A DNA stretch of 6,534 nucleotides from positions 1 to 6,534 of the forward strand of contig CAZHZT010000192.1 in assembly GCA_964537285.1 (NCBI GenBank), in the 5' to 3' direction. Shown here one piece after another: positions 1 through 5,842 of the stretch (positions are counted from its first letter, which is position 1; each line of letters opens with the position of its first letter). Made by a program: the position numbers and the translations under genes. Below the pieces are notes generated by a model. It was given only the letters and a program-made list of their open reading frames with translations. It ran no database searches and had not been told where the DNA came from. The stretch is from CAZHZT01 sp964537285. GTDB lineage: Bacteria > Bacteroidota > Bacteroidia > Chitinophagales > Saprospiraceae.

Positions 1-5
1 TTTTA

Positions 6-17
6 TGTCAAAGAACG
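6..17 (-). promoter_or_regulatory. boxA-like motif, facing out of the left end
   Basis: On the minus strand this reads CGTTCTTTGACA and continues with TAAAA to the window edge. The core GTTCTTTGACA resembles the rRNA-leader boxA element (E. coli GCTCTTTAACA), which binds NusB-S10 for antitermination; from memory, Bacteroidota rRNA leaders often carry GTTCTTTGACATA, which this copy matches exactly. An AT-rich stretch lies upstream (18-44), as expected for a strong promoter. The same 12-mer recurs at the other end facing the opposite way. The rRNA gene itself would lie outside the window, so this is a motif-based inference. Confidence 0.45.
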
Positions 18-44
18 GAAAATTATAGAACTATTTATAATTTA

Positions 45-66
45 AAGCACTAGTGCTTGAAGCACT
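45..66. terminator. two overlapping small palindromes at the 3' end of the AlkD-like gene
   Basis: AAGCACTAGTGCTT (45-58) is a perfect 14-base palindrome, and AGTGCTTGAAGCACT (52-66) is a second one with 7-base arms around one base. They share the middle arm, so only one can form at a time. They overlap the stop codon of the minus-strand gene at 65-772 and are followed on that strand by AT-rich sequence (TTTAAATTATAAAT). A weak terminator for that gene is plausible, but there is no clean U tract. Confidence 0.35.
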
Positions 67-772
67 AACACCTCGCAGTTTTTCTTTTCTTTCCGATCTT
101 TTGTTTATCGGCTACTTTTTGAATGTAATCCTTCGCAAGGGGAACTTTGCAGGCAGTACCATTCATATCTACTTTTACAGCTCCTATTTTCTCTGCTACT
201 TCTGTTGCTTTTTCCGTTAAGGCTTCGACATGAGTTCCAACGGATATAACAAAACCATTCATGGTGTATCTTACTCTATTGGGCGCTTGATGGATTTCAT
301 TTTCAATGGTATCCAATAATTCCTTGTATTTTTCAATATCCAAATCTTCGTCCTTATTGACAGAAGAAAAATAGGCTAGCGTTGACCAGCCGGCGGAAGC
401 AATACCCTCTTCCTTGGAGTTGATCCATTCCAAGCCCAGTTCAAAGCCAAATGCTGTTTCGGCAGCAACCCAGGCAACAGCATATTCACTAAGATAGTAC
501 CAGTAGGCTTTCTGTACCCAATCATTTAGTTGTTCTCTGGTTATTTGTTTTTCGTCCGCCATCAAGCCAGCAAGGTACATGGCATCTGAATTTCCTGTAT
601 TGAATAGCTCCAATGAAAGCTCATGATTTTTCTTGGTCTTTTTAAGGATTTTTTTCAGGTCAGCGACTTTAACGCCGAAAAAGGGTTCTTGTGCTCCGTG
701 TTTCATTAACGTGTTTTTCGTTCTTTCGTCGCCGTAATTTTCTAGTTCGGAGAGGATTTCTTGAGTGGTCAT
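65..772 (-). CDS. AlkD-like DNA alkylation repair protein (HEAT-like repeats)
   Basis: A 235-residue, mostly helical protein of the DNA_alkylation (AlkD-like) family, whose members wrap DNA with HEAT-like repeats; AlkD removes N3- and N7-alkylated bases. The length fits the family. Recognisable parts are the N-terminal ERTKNTLMKHG-x4-FFGVKVADLK segment (residues 16-40), which matches the family's GV..-.LR entry helix, central helices with AYWYYLSEYAVAW (89-101), and a C-terminal VDMNGTACKVPLA segment (201-213) typical of one AlkD-like subgroup. The basic tail KIGKKRKTARC could contact DNA. The AlkD active-site signature (WWDSVD in Bacillus cereus AlkD, from memory) is not visible; YWYYLSEYAV occupies roughly that place. 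It may therefore be a DNA-binding paralogue (AlkF/AlkG-like) rather than a glycosylase. The ATG at 772 has no Shine-Dalgarno sequence, which is usual for Bacteroidota. The gene is separated from the exonuclease gene by 141 bases holding a hairpin, so it is probably its own transcription unit. Confidence 0.85.
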   Translation of the reverse strand: MTTQEILSELENYGDERTKNTLMKHGAQEPFFGVKVADLKKILKKTKKNHELSLELFNTGNSDAMYLAGLMADEKQITREQLNDWVQKAYWYYLSEYAVAWVAAETAFGFELGLEWINSKEEGIASAGWSTLAYFSSVNKDEDLDIEKYKELLDTIENEIHQAPNRVRYTMNGFVISVGTHVEALTEKATEVAEKIGAVKVDMNGTACKVPLAKDYIQKVADKQKIGKKRKTARC

Positions 773-832
773 AGTGGTTGGGTGGTTTTTTTATTAAAAA
801 AGTTAATTCTAAAGTTATGAAAAGTTGTCTTG

Positions 833-879
833 ATTGACCAAGTTTATTTAAGACATGTCTAAAATAAAACTTGGTCAAT
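833..879. terminator. near-perfect 47-nt palindrome downstream of the exonuclease gene
   Basis: ATTGACCAAG (833-842) pairs with CTTGGTCAAT (870-879), and the centre AGACATGTCT (851-860) is itself palindromic. Arms of 23 and 24 bases pair with one single-base bulge and one mismatch. It lies 35 bases past the stop of the minus-strand exonuclease gene and about 60 bases before the start of the AlkD-like gene. No run of U follows directly, so it is a probable transcript-end hairpin but not a textbook intrinsic terminator. Confidence 0.45.
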
Positions 880-913
880 TGCGCTCCGTCAGCAGCTACA
901 GGGCAATTCTAAT

Positions 914-1468
914 CTATTGTTTTACCCCCTCTGGATTCCAAAATTCAAAATACTCCTGAAATATTTTGGTAATGTTCCGAGCATCGTCTATTCCTCTGTG
1001 GTGCGTTCCTTCCAGGTCTAAATTTTCAATCTTTAGAGCTGTTTTCATTCCAACAGGCCTTCTCAAAGATTTGATTAGGGCATATTGGTGCTTGAGGCTG
1101 ATATGATTTTTAATCCAGGCTGTACTTTGCTTGTGGACCTCACAATCACTTAAAAATTGGTTCTTATCATAATAGCCCCATGAGCAGATTAAATACTTAC
1201 TCCCATGGCTATTGATCCAATTTAAGAAATTATTTAATGCTTCAATAAAATGAATTCCATTATCTGCCATTTCTTGTGTAATGGAGGTAAGTTTGGTGCA
1301 GAACTCAGATAAAAGTGGGTTGATTTCCGGCCTTATGATTTGGCTGAATTCATCTGCAACCTGGTTTTGTTCATTTACACAGACTGCGCCTATTTCAATG
1401 ATTTCACTTTTCCGGCCTTTCCCTTTTTCCCAGCAAGTGGCTTCTAAATCAACAATGATGTAATTCAT
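914..1468 (-). CDS. DEDDh 3'-5' exonuclease (RNase T / ERI-1-like fold)
   Basis: A 184-residue single-domain nuclease of the DnaQ-like superfamily, which removes nucleotides from 3' ends of RNA or DNA using two metal ions. All catalytic motifs are present: ExoI VDLEATC (Asp7, Glu9), ExoII SWGYYDKNQF (Asp101) and ExoIII HRGIDDARN (His157, Asp162), giving the DEDDh set. The sequence E-I-I-E-I-G-A-V after motif I and the C-terminal HRGIDDARNI motif resemble ERI-1/3'hExo-type bacterial and eukaryotic members more than the epsilon subunit of DNA polymerase III. There is no extra domain, signal peptide or membrane segment, so it should be cytoplasmic. The substrate cannot be told from sequence. The ATG at 1468 puts the ExoI motif at residue 7, as usual for these short proteins. 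The 170-nt hairpin at 1494-1663 begins only 25 bases upstream, so the start lies just past a strong structure. Confidence 0.9.
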   Translation of the reverse strand: MNYIIVDLEATCWEKGKGRKSEIIEIGAVCVNEQNQVADEFSQIIRPEINPLLSEFCTKLTSITQEMADNGIHFIEALNNFLNWINSHGSKYLICSWGYYDKNQFLSDCEVHKQSTAWIKNHISLKHQYALIKSLRRPVGMKTALKIENLDLEGTHHRGIDDARNITKIFQEYFEFWNPEGVKQ

Positions 1469-1493
1469 GGTTTTTAAATTGGTGTTATTGATA

Positions 1494-1663
1494 GACTTGT
1501 TCTGAAGATGCAGGTGGGGTGCATTTCATTTTGTCGCTGCCGGCAAGAGAAGAGATTATTTTTAGAGAGAGGAACACGGCAGCGTGCCTCTCTCTAAAGA
1601 AAACCCCTTCTCAAGAACAGCGACAAAATGAAATGCACCCCACCTGCATCTACAGAACAAGTC
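1494..1663. repeat. 170-nt near-perfect inverted repeat (long hairpin)
   Basis: The 46-base left arm (1494-1539) pairs with the right arm (1618-1663) at 45 of 46 positions; the only mismatch is A1505 against A1652. After a 3-base bulge (1491-1493), TTATTG (1485-1490) also pairs with CAATAA (1664-1669). Inside lies a second perfect 12-bp stem, TTTAGAGAGAGG (1561-1572) with CCTCTCTCTAAA (1587-1598), capped by CACG-GCAG-CGTG (1575-1586). The spacer between the VWA and exonuclease genes is therefore largely one continuous hairpin. Possible roles are a strong terminator or RNA-stability element after the VWA gene, or a small palindromic mobile element such as a MITE. No target-site duplication is obvious and no T tract follows the outer stem. 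Confidence 0.85.
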
Positions 1664-1700
1664 CAATAAATAAAATCTGTTGGTTTAATTATTTTTCTTT

Positions 1701-1775
1701 GAAAAATAAAATAACGGCAGCTGTACCATGCTTAATAATTTTGTCAAGGGTGAATGGTTCCCCTGAACAAATCTG
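1701..1775 (-). repeat. 75-nt gene-end direct repeat, copy 1 (after the VWA gene)
   Basis: This segment matches 2586-2660 along all 75 bases with 3 substitutions and 2 single-base indels. The last 30 bases on the plus strand (1746-1775) are identical in both copies. It starts 7 bases past the VWA stop codon, read in gene direction. The minus strand is open in one frame (starting QICSGEPFTLDKIIKHG) for about 27 codons, but there is no start codon, so I treat it as a non-coding 3' element or a decayed gene fragment. Confidence 0.8.
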
Positions 1776-1782
1776 CTAGCGT

Positions 1783-2427
1783 TTATTCTAAATCCTTGTG
1801 ATCCTCGGCATTAAAATTCATCATTGATCGCTTTTCCGAGCGACTGGCATTTTTTGCTTTGCGAAGAATAGCCAATTTTTTAGACATTACGTTGTACATT
1901 TCGCCGGTTTTTTCAACCTTGTAACTTGCTGCTCGGTGCATACCCATTCCTTCTGCTACGGAGAATGCATCCTGATTTGCTCCTAAATACGTGAACTCCC
2001 AGTCATATACCTCCGTTTGGTGCTTGATTTTTTCCCGTATTTGTTCATTGGAAAATGCTCTTGAGCTGTTTTCAAGCCCATCCGTAATAATTACAACCAC
2101 TACGTTTTCCGGGCGCTGCTCTTCTGGCATGTTTGCATAGCGTTGGCCCGTAGCATCTACGACTTTGCCAATTGCATCAAGAAGTGCTGTGCTTCCTCCG
2201 GGGCGATAATTATCTGTTGTTAATTCAGGAACTTCTTGTAAGTTTTTATGCTCAAAAACAGGATAAAGTCGATTATTGAACTGGTAAAGGTTTACAGTAC
2301 ATTCTCCTTCCACCTTTTTTTGTTGGTCAATAAAGTTGTTGAACCCACCAAGGGTATCGCTTATTAATGACCCCATTGATCCCGAAGCATCAATAATAAA
2401 GGTTATGTCGGTATAGTCCTTTTTCAT
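1783..2427 (-). CDS. stand-alone von Willebrand factor A (VWA) domain protein
   Basis: A 214-residue protein that is almost entirely one VWA domain, a Rossmann-like fold that binds partner proteins through a divalent metal. The complete metal-ion-dependent adhesion site is visible: DASGSMG (Asp13, Ser15, Ser17) at the end of the first strand, Thr80 in PGGSTALLDAIG, and Asp116 in VIITDGLENSSR. The GGFNNFIDQQ segment (27-36) is typical of small cytosolic VWA proteins found in bacteria and phages. There is no signal peptide, membrane helix or fused ATPase. The C-terminal 35 residues are basic and charged (KLAILRKAKNASRSEKR). Many such proteins work with a MoxR-type ATPase or in TerY-like stress systems, but no such partner is in this window. 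The ATG at 2427 follows an AT-rich leader without Shine-Dalgarno, and the first motif starts at residue 13, supporting this start. The gene sits between the two copies of the 75-nt repeat. Confidence 0.88.
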   Translation of the reverse strand: MKKDYTDITFIIDASGSMGSLISDTLGGFNNFIDQQKKVEGECTVNLYQFNNRLYPVFEHKNLQEVPELTTDNYRPGGSTALLDAIGKVVDATGQRYANMPEEQRPENVVVVIITDGLENSSRAFSNEQIREKIKHQTEVYDWEFTYLGANQDAFSVAEGMGMHRAASYKVEKTGEMYNVMSKKLAILRKAKNASRSEKRSMMNFNAEDHKDLE

Positions 2428-2520
2428 TTGTATTGTTTTTTAATGAAGTAATAAGTTGTAGAACGAATACAAGAAGAGCATAGAGAAAAGTTCCCTTTGT
2501 AGAAAAAAAATTGGTGGGTG

Positions 2521-2543
2521 GGTTCCGAGATGACCTCGGAACC
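2521..2543. terminator. 9-bp hairpin between hydrolase and VWA genes
   Basis: GGTTCCGAG (2521-2529) and CTCGGAACC (2535-2543) form a perfect 9-bp stem with a 5-base loop. On the minus strand, the direction of both flanking genes, it is followed after CACCCACCAA by a run of eight T (2504-2511 region). The T run is about a dozen bases away from the stem, further than in a standard terminator. It could end hydrolase transcripts or belong to the VWA leader. Confidence 0.4.
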
Positions 2544-2560
2544 AGCGAGATATTTTGTTT

Positions 2561-2610
2561 GTACAGCTGCTGTTTTTTTTATTTGGAAAATAAAATAACG
2601 GCAGCTGTAC
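2561..2610. terminator. 50-nt hairpin overlapping repeat copy 2
   Basis: GTACAGCTGC (2561-2570) pairs perfectly with GCAGCTGTAC (2601-2610), and the T-rich and A-rich inner parts pair further with about three mismatches around GG at 2585-2586. It lies about 50 bases past the hydrolase stop codon. The right arm belongs to the 75-nt repeat; the left arm lies outside it and is missing at copy 1. A transcript-end hairpin for the hydrolase gene is the simplest reading. Confidence 0.5.
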
Positions 2611-2660
2611 CCATGCTTAATGCTTTTGTAAAGGGTGAATGGTTCCCCTGAACAAATCTG
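2586..2660 (-). repeat. 75-nt gene-end direct repeat, copy 2 (after the hydrolase gene)
   Basis: Second copy of the element at 1701-1775, in the same orientation and directly abutting the hydrolase stop codon at 2661-2663. Weak similarity seems to continue a few bases into the flanking gene ends (CTA-GCGTTTATT in copy 1 against TTAATCGTTAAT here). Here the single-base insertion in the ACCC run breaks the reading frame that is open in copy 1. Confidence 0.8.
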
Positions 2661-3713
2661 TTAATCGTTAATGAACGTCATGATTTCCTTTATGTATTCC
2701 TCTTTTTGTTCCCACCATATTTCATGACCTGCATTTTCAATGAATTTATACTGACTGTTAGGGTATAAATCCACATATTCATAGGCAGACGCAAATGGGT
2801 GGTATTCACATTGTCCTTGCAGGACTAATACAGGAGCTTTGACGTTTTTGATTTTATCTCTTACTTCCGGGAGGTCGCCATTGTTGGTGGCAAGGAATGC
2901 ATATAAGCCTCCGCCGCCTTCTTCAGGGAGAACATTGGCTGGGTTGCAAACCATACCTTTGGTGAACTGGCTTGCGAGTGTATTTAACATTCGGTCCATC
3001 TGCTTGTCTGGTATTAGTTTCTTATCAAGTAACAGAGCACCGAATGTTGCGACAATTGCCTTAGGTTTCATTGCCATATTACTTACATCCTTAATAAAGC
3101 TGTAAGGTTTCTTGAAGATTAAGGAGTCTGGGGTGTTGTAAATAGAATCCAAATCAACATATTTTTCATCTGCCTGAAGGTGAGGTAATAGGGTGCCGGG
3201 AGAACTAAATACTAACTTGGCTATGTTTTCTGGATGCCTTGCAGAGTAATGAGCAGCAAGAATAGATCCGAACGACTGTCCTATTAGGATAACTTCTGGG
3301 GCTTTAATTTTCTGTGTAATAATTTCACGCAGGTCAATTAAATGGTTTTCGAAATTGACATCAGAAAACTTTTCTAATCTATCCGATAAGCCCGAACCCC
3401 TCTGGTCATAAAGAAAAACATTGTGCCCCATCTCCGTAAGGCTTTGAAGGGTTTCAATAATGCTGGAATGCACATATCCACCAGGCCCCCCATGTAAAAA
3501 TACTACTGGAATTTTATTAAGGCTATCTATTCCCGTCAAATGAGTGTAGGCGATGTTGAAGCCTTCATTCATTTTCCAATACTGAGTGCTTTCCCTGGGT
3601 TTTATAGGCTGGACAGTCTCTTTTTCAGGTATAATTACAAGGATTAAAAAAATAGTTAGTAAAATGCCTAATGCTATTCCTATCCACTTAAAAATCTTCT
3701 TGATCAGTTTCAT
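2661..3713 (-). CDS. membrane-anchored alpha/beta hydrolase (proline iminopeptidase-like)
   Basis: A 350-residue alpha/beta hydrolase. Residues 9-28 form one hydrophobic helix after a basic start (MKLIKKIFKW), so the protein is either anchored with its catalytic domain outside the cytoplasm or carries an uncleaved signal; no lipobox is present. The catalytic domain shows HGGPGG (74-79, oxyanion loop), DQRGSG (103-108) and the nucleophile elbow GQSFGS with Ser147, all typical of the S33/proline iminopeptidase group. The catalytic His is His330 in ENAGHEIWWE. Where this family usually has G-x-x-D as the acid, the protein reads GQCE, placing Glu303 there. The substrate is unknown; an N-terminal-proline peptidase or an esterase is possible, and the charge relay with Glu is unusual. 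The ATG at 3713 gives the full signal-anchor. A candidate promoter lies at 3771-3802, and a hairpin and repeat follow the stop codon. Confidence 0.88.
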   Translation of the reverse strand: MKLIKKIFKWIGIALGILLTIFLILVIIPEKETVQPIKPRESTQYWKMNEGFNIAYTHLTGIDSLNKIPVVFLHGGPGGYVHSSIIETLQSLTEMGHNVFLYDQRGSGLSDRLEKFSDVNFENHLIDLREIITQKIKAPEVILIGQSFGSILAAHYSARHPENIAKLVFSSPGTLLPHLQADEKYVDLDSIYNTPDSLIFKKPYSFIKDVSNMAMKPKAIVATFGALLLDKKLIPDKQMDRMLNTLASQFTKGMVCNPANVLPEEGGGGLYAFLATNNGDLPEVRDKIKNVKAPVLVLQGQCEYHPFASAYEYVDLYPNSQYKFIENAGHEIWWEQKEEYIKEIMTFIND

Positions 3714-3770
3714 GGTCTGTTTTTGAGCTTAGACCGATTCTCATGGATTTAGGTTTCATTTTTAGGACTT

Positions 3771-3802
3771 GAAATTTAGTGAGAGGGCAGAACTATTCAA
3801 AA
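3771..3802 (-). promoter_or_regulatory. candidate Bacteroidota-type promoter of the hydrolase gene
   Basis: On the minus strand TTTTG (3802-3798) is followed after exactly 19 bases by TAAATTTC (3778-3771). This matches the Bacteroidota sigma-ABfr pattern TTTG-N19-21-TAnnTTTG at all but the last base. Transcription would start roughly 50 bases before the ATG. Not experimentally tested, and AT-rich spacers produce chance matches. Confidence 0.45.
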
Positions 3803-3909
3803 CTTTTAGTAATAACTTGTTCTGCTGGTTTCCCTTGAGGGGTAAAATCCATATTATGCTTATTCCCTTTATTTCTTTTTGAGATAGCTTCTATTTATTT
3901 TCTTTAAAA

Positions 3910-3917
3910 TAGGTTTG
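3910..3917 (+). promoter_or_regulatory. candidate -7 box for the S8 protease gene
   Basis: TAGGTTTG is a perfect match to the Bacteroidota -7 consensus TAnnTTTG and points toward the protease gene, implying a leader of about 105 bases. No clear TTTG sits 19-21 bases upstream (the sequence there is AGCTTC), so the call rests on one box. Confidence 0.3.
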
Positions 3918-4031
3918 GCAATTCATAATATACTGAACCAGCAACACCTAATATACAAACCGTTTATTATATTTACGGATGTAACTACAACTTAGATTTT
4001 TATATTCACTTATTTCCTAAATACCCGAACT

Positions 4032-5552
4032 ATGAGTTTTACCAAACTAAGTGCGTTTCTGGCCGCACTGCTATTGATTACTGCCTGTCAGAAAGATGAG
4101 GTTCAATTACCTCAAAACACAACAGATCTCCTAACGCCTGCTGAGATTGATGAAAAATTAGAAGCAGCTCTACAGGAAAATGGCCGTATTTACTGGTCAG
4201 ATCAAGACTTGCACACAATTTACAGTGCTGGTATGCAATCTGATTCTATCTTCGCCATTGGTTATCAACCCGAAGGATTTTTCAATATTGAAGAGCGTAT
4301 GCACAACATCAATATTGAAAGTGATGACTGGATGGCTGCTAAGAACGAAATTTACCGCCTTATCGAAGCACAAGAAGGTACAGAAATCAGAAATCTTTTA
4401 CCGTTCGGAGAACCTGAAGTATTGCCTAATTTCGGTGTTCGTATTACGCAAAAAAGTACCCTTGAAGCGCTTCAGCAGCTTCCTGAAATTCGTTTTCTGG
4501 AACCAATGGGCTATTACCCGGAAGAAACGCCAGTAGTTAAGCAACGCGATGGCTCTGGTTGTGGCAGTAGTTCTCCTAACTACAGTATTCCCAACTCTGA
4601 TTACACTACTATTGCTCCTAATGCTAAGCGCCCGTGGAACTTTGGGGCAGCAAATATCCCTTCGGCATGGACTCAAACGAGTGGCGATAATGTGAAAATT
4701 ACTATTATTGATACCGGTGCTGCGGATGGTCAGGATAACCTGGGCAGTAACTTCAATTCTGGGTACTCTAGTGGTCGTACGATTCAGAAATTGAGCACAC
4801 ACTACTCTGGTTGGTGGTGGTGGAGAAGCTTGGATTCTCCTAATGATCCATGTGGACACGGTACTAAAATGGCAGGTCTTGCTGCTGGCCCACGCAGTAA
4901 TGATGGCAACTCTGTGGGGGTAGCATATAATGCTGACCTAATGTCTATTCGTGCGGTTGCAGATGTCGTTATTTCTTCTTCAGATGAGAAGAATGGCGTA
5001 AGAGATGCTTTGGTTATTGCAGGTAATGATAATGCTGTACGTGTAATTTCCATGTCTATTGGAACGCCATTCTACAGCGGTACAGTAGCTGATGGTGTTT
5101 ACTATGCATACAACAAAGGAAAAATGATGATGGCTGCTGCAGGTACATCTACGAGCTGGACCAACTGGGTTGGAGTAATTTTCCCTGCCTGGATGCCTGA
5201 GACGGTAGCTGTTACAGGGGTACGCGATCAGTCGCCTTATCAGGAATGCAATACATGCCATTATGGCCCGGAGGTAGAATTCGCTTGTGTTATGCAAAGA
5301 AGCTACAACGATAATGAATCTCTGTCGCTTGCTACTTGTTGTAATCAGCCTACCTATACAGGAGGCTCATCTTGTGCCACGGCGACCACTGCAGGTATTG
5401 CGGCTTTGGTTTGGAGCCAAAACCCATCTGCTTCTCGTGCAACGGTTTTGCAGGTATTGAGAAATGCTTCTGCTTTATATCCGGCTAAAGATAATAACTT
5501 TGGATATGGAACTATTGACGCGAATGCTGCGGTGAATGATCCAGCGTTGTAG
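4032..5552 (+). CDS. S8 (subtilisin-family) serine protease lipoprotein
   Basis: A 506-residue secreted protease. The N terminus is a lipoprotein signal ending in LLLITAC, with Cys19 as the lipidated residue. The mature start C-Q-K-D-E resembles the lipoprotein export signal that sends Bacteroidota lipoproteins to the cell surface. Residues about 30-165 are a probable inhibitory propeptide: GVRITQKSTLEALQQLPEIR (135-154) looks like an I9-type prodomain. The catalytic domain (about 200-500) has Asp227 in IIDTGA, His276 in CGHGTKMAG and Ser447 in TGGSSCATATTAG. The oxyanion-hole position, usually Asn in AAGN, is Thr372 in AAAGTSTSW. Eight further cysteines (177, 274, 406, 409, 419, 436, 437, 448) suggest disulfides or metal binding. 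Four tryptophans in a row (261-264) lie in a loop before the His. No T9SS C-terminal domain is present, consistent with lipid anchoring. The start at 4032 gives a proper signal peptide. The gene ends 8 bases before a strong terminator. Confidence 0.93.
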   Translation: MSFTKLSAFLAALLLITACQKDEVQLPQNTTDLLTPAEIDEKLEAALQENGRIYWSDQDLHTIYSAGMQSDSIFAIGYQPEGFFNIEERMHNINIESDDWMAAKNEIYRLIEAQEGTEIRNLLPFGEPEVLPNFGVRITQKSTLEALQQLPEIRFLEPMGYYPEETPVVKQRDGSGCGSSSPNYSIPNSDYTTIAPNAKRPWNFGAANIPSAWTQTSGDNVKITIIDTGAADGQDNLGSNFNSGYSSGRTIQKLSTHYSGWWWWRSLDSPNDPCGHGTKMAGLAAGPRSNDGNSVGVAYNADLMSIRAVADVVISSSDEKNGVRDALVIAGNDNAVRVISMSIGTPFYSGTVADGVYYAYNKGKMMMAAAGTSTSWTNWVGVIFPAWMPETVAVTGVRDQSPYQECNTCHYGPEVEFACVMQRSYNDNESLSLATCCNQPTYTGGSSCATATTAGIAALVWSQNPSASRATVLQVLRNASALYPAKDNNFGYGTIDANAAVNDPAL

Positions 5553-5559
5553 GTAAAAT

Positions 5560-5636
5560 AGGCTTAATTATGCAGAAAAAAAGGAGTTTCCGGCCTTGAA
5601 GGCCGGAAACTCCTTTTTTTCTGCATAATTAAGCCT
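5560..5636. terminator. perfect 77-nt palindrome, bidirectional terminator
   Basis: Every base from 5560 to 5597 pairs with 5599-5636 around a central G at 5598, giving 38-base arms without a mismatch. The core stem GGAGTTTCCGGCC is GC-rich and flanked by seven A on the left and seven T on the right, so it is an intrinsic terminator read from either strand. It sits 8 bases after the S8 protease stop and lies between two converging genes. The outer 15 bases per side (AGGCTTAATTATGCAG) extend the stem beyond what termination needs. Confidence 0.9.
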
Positions 5637-5842
5637 CAATATTAAACTGTAGTTAGCAATCAGAGCCATTGACAGTTTATCTATCCCTTGGATAAAGTCA
5701 CTATCAAAGTTAGTTGTTCCTCCACTAAAATAAATATCGAATCCAACTATACCGTCTTCAAATAGGCATGCACCAACGACATGGTAGCAGAACCCTGCCC
5801 AACAGCAGACGCTACTCTCCGGACAGATTTGGCTCGCCGCTA
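5637..5842. other. 206-base spacer between terminator and His lipoprotein gene
   Basis: No gene with a start codon and recognisable product is visible. One minus-strand frame is free of stops from 5852 down to 5571 (about 94 codons), with a product containing FDIYFSGGTTNFDSDF, but it lacks a plausible start and runs into the terminator palindrome. It may be chance or the end of a decayed gene. Confidence 0.4.

Larger units (their letters stand above)
1469..1782. other. 314-base spacer between VWA and exonuclease genes
   Basis: Besides the long hairpin (1494-1663), this spacer holds copy 1 of the gene-end repeat (1701-1775) and a small AT-rich hairpin, TTATTTTTC-TTT-GAAAAATAA (1689-1709). An 86-codon plus-strand frame from 1519 to 1779 crosses both arms of the palindrome and the repeat; it has no recognisable protein features and I do not call it a gene. 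I see no convincing TAnnTTTG promoter box for the exonuclease gene. Confidence 0.6.
3714..4031. other. 318-base divergent promoter region
   Basis: This spacer separates the divergently transcribed hydrolase and S8 protease genes and is the only intergenic region without a long palindrome. It is AT-rich and has no open frame worth calling. GCAGAAC (3787-3793) recurs inverted as GTTCTGC (3819-3825), a 7-base inverted pair 25 bases apart next to the hydrolase promoter candidate; it could be an operator half-site pair but may be chance. Confidence 0.5.

Noticed and set aside
1701..1775. Small peptide gene in repeat copy 1 (QICSGEPFTLDKIIKHG onward)
   Set aside because: There is no start codon, and the same frame is broken by an indel in copy 2, so coding is not maintained.
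1519..1779. 86-codon plus-strand frame in the VWA-exonuclease spacer
   Set aside because: It runs through both arms of the long palindrome and the 75-nt repeat, so its openness is a by-product of the structure; no domain, signal or neighbour supports it.
1701..2660. Integron cassette array, suggested by gene plus 3' repeat modules on one strand
   Set aside because: The repeats lack the attC core sites (RYYYAAC and GTTRRRY at the ends) and no integrase is present; only a weaker module idea is kept.
4398..5297. Overlapping minus-strand frames opposite the S8 protease gene
   Set aside because: They are antisense shadows of a gene with an intact catalytic triad and have arginine/threonine-rich, feature-free products.
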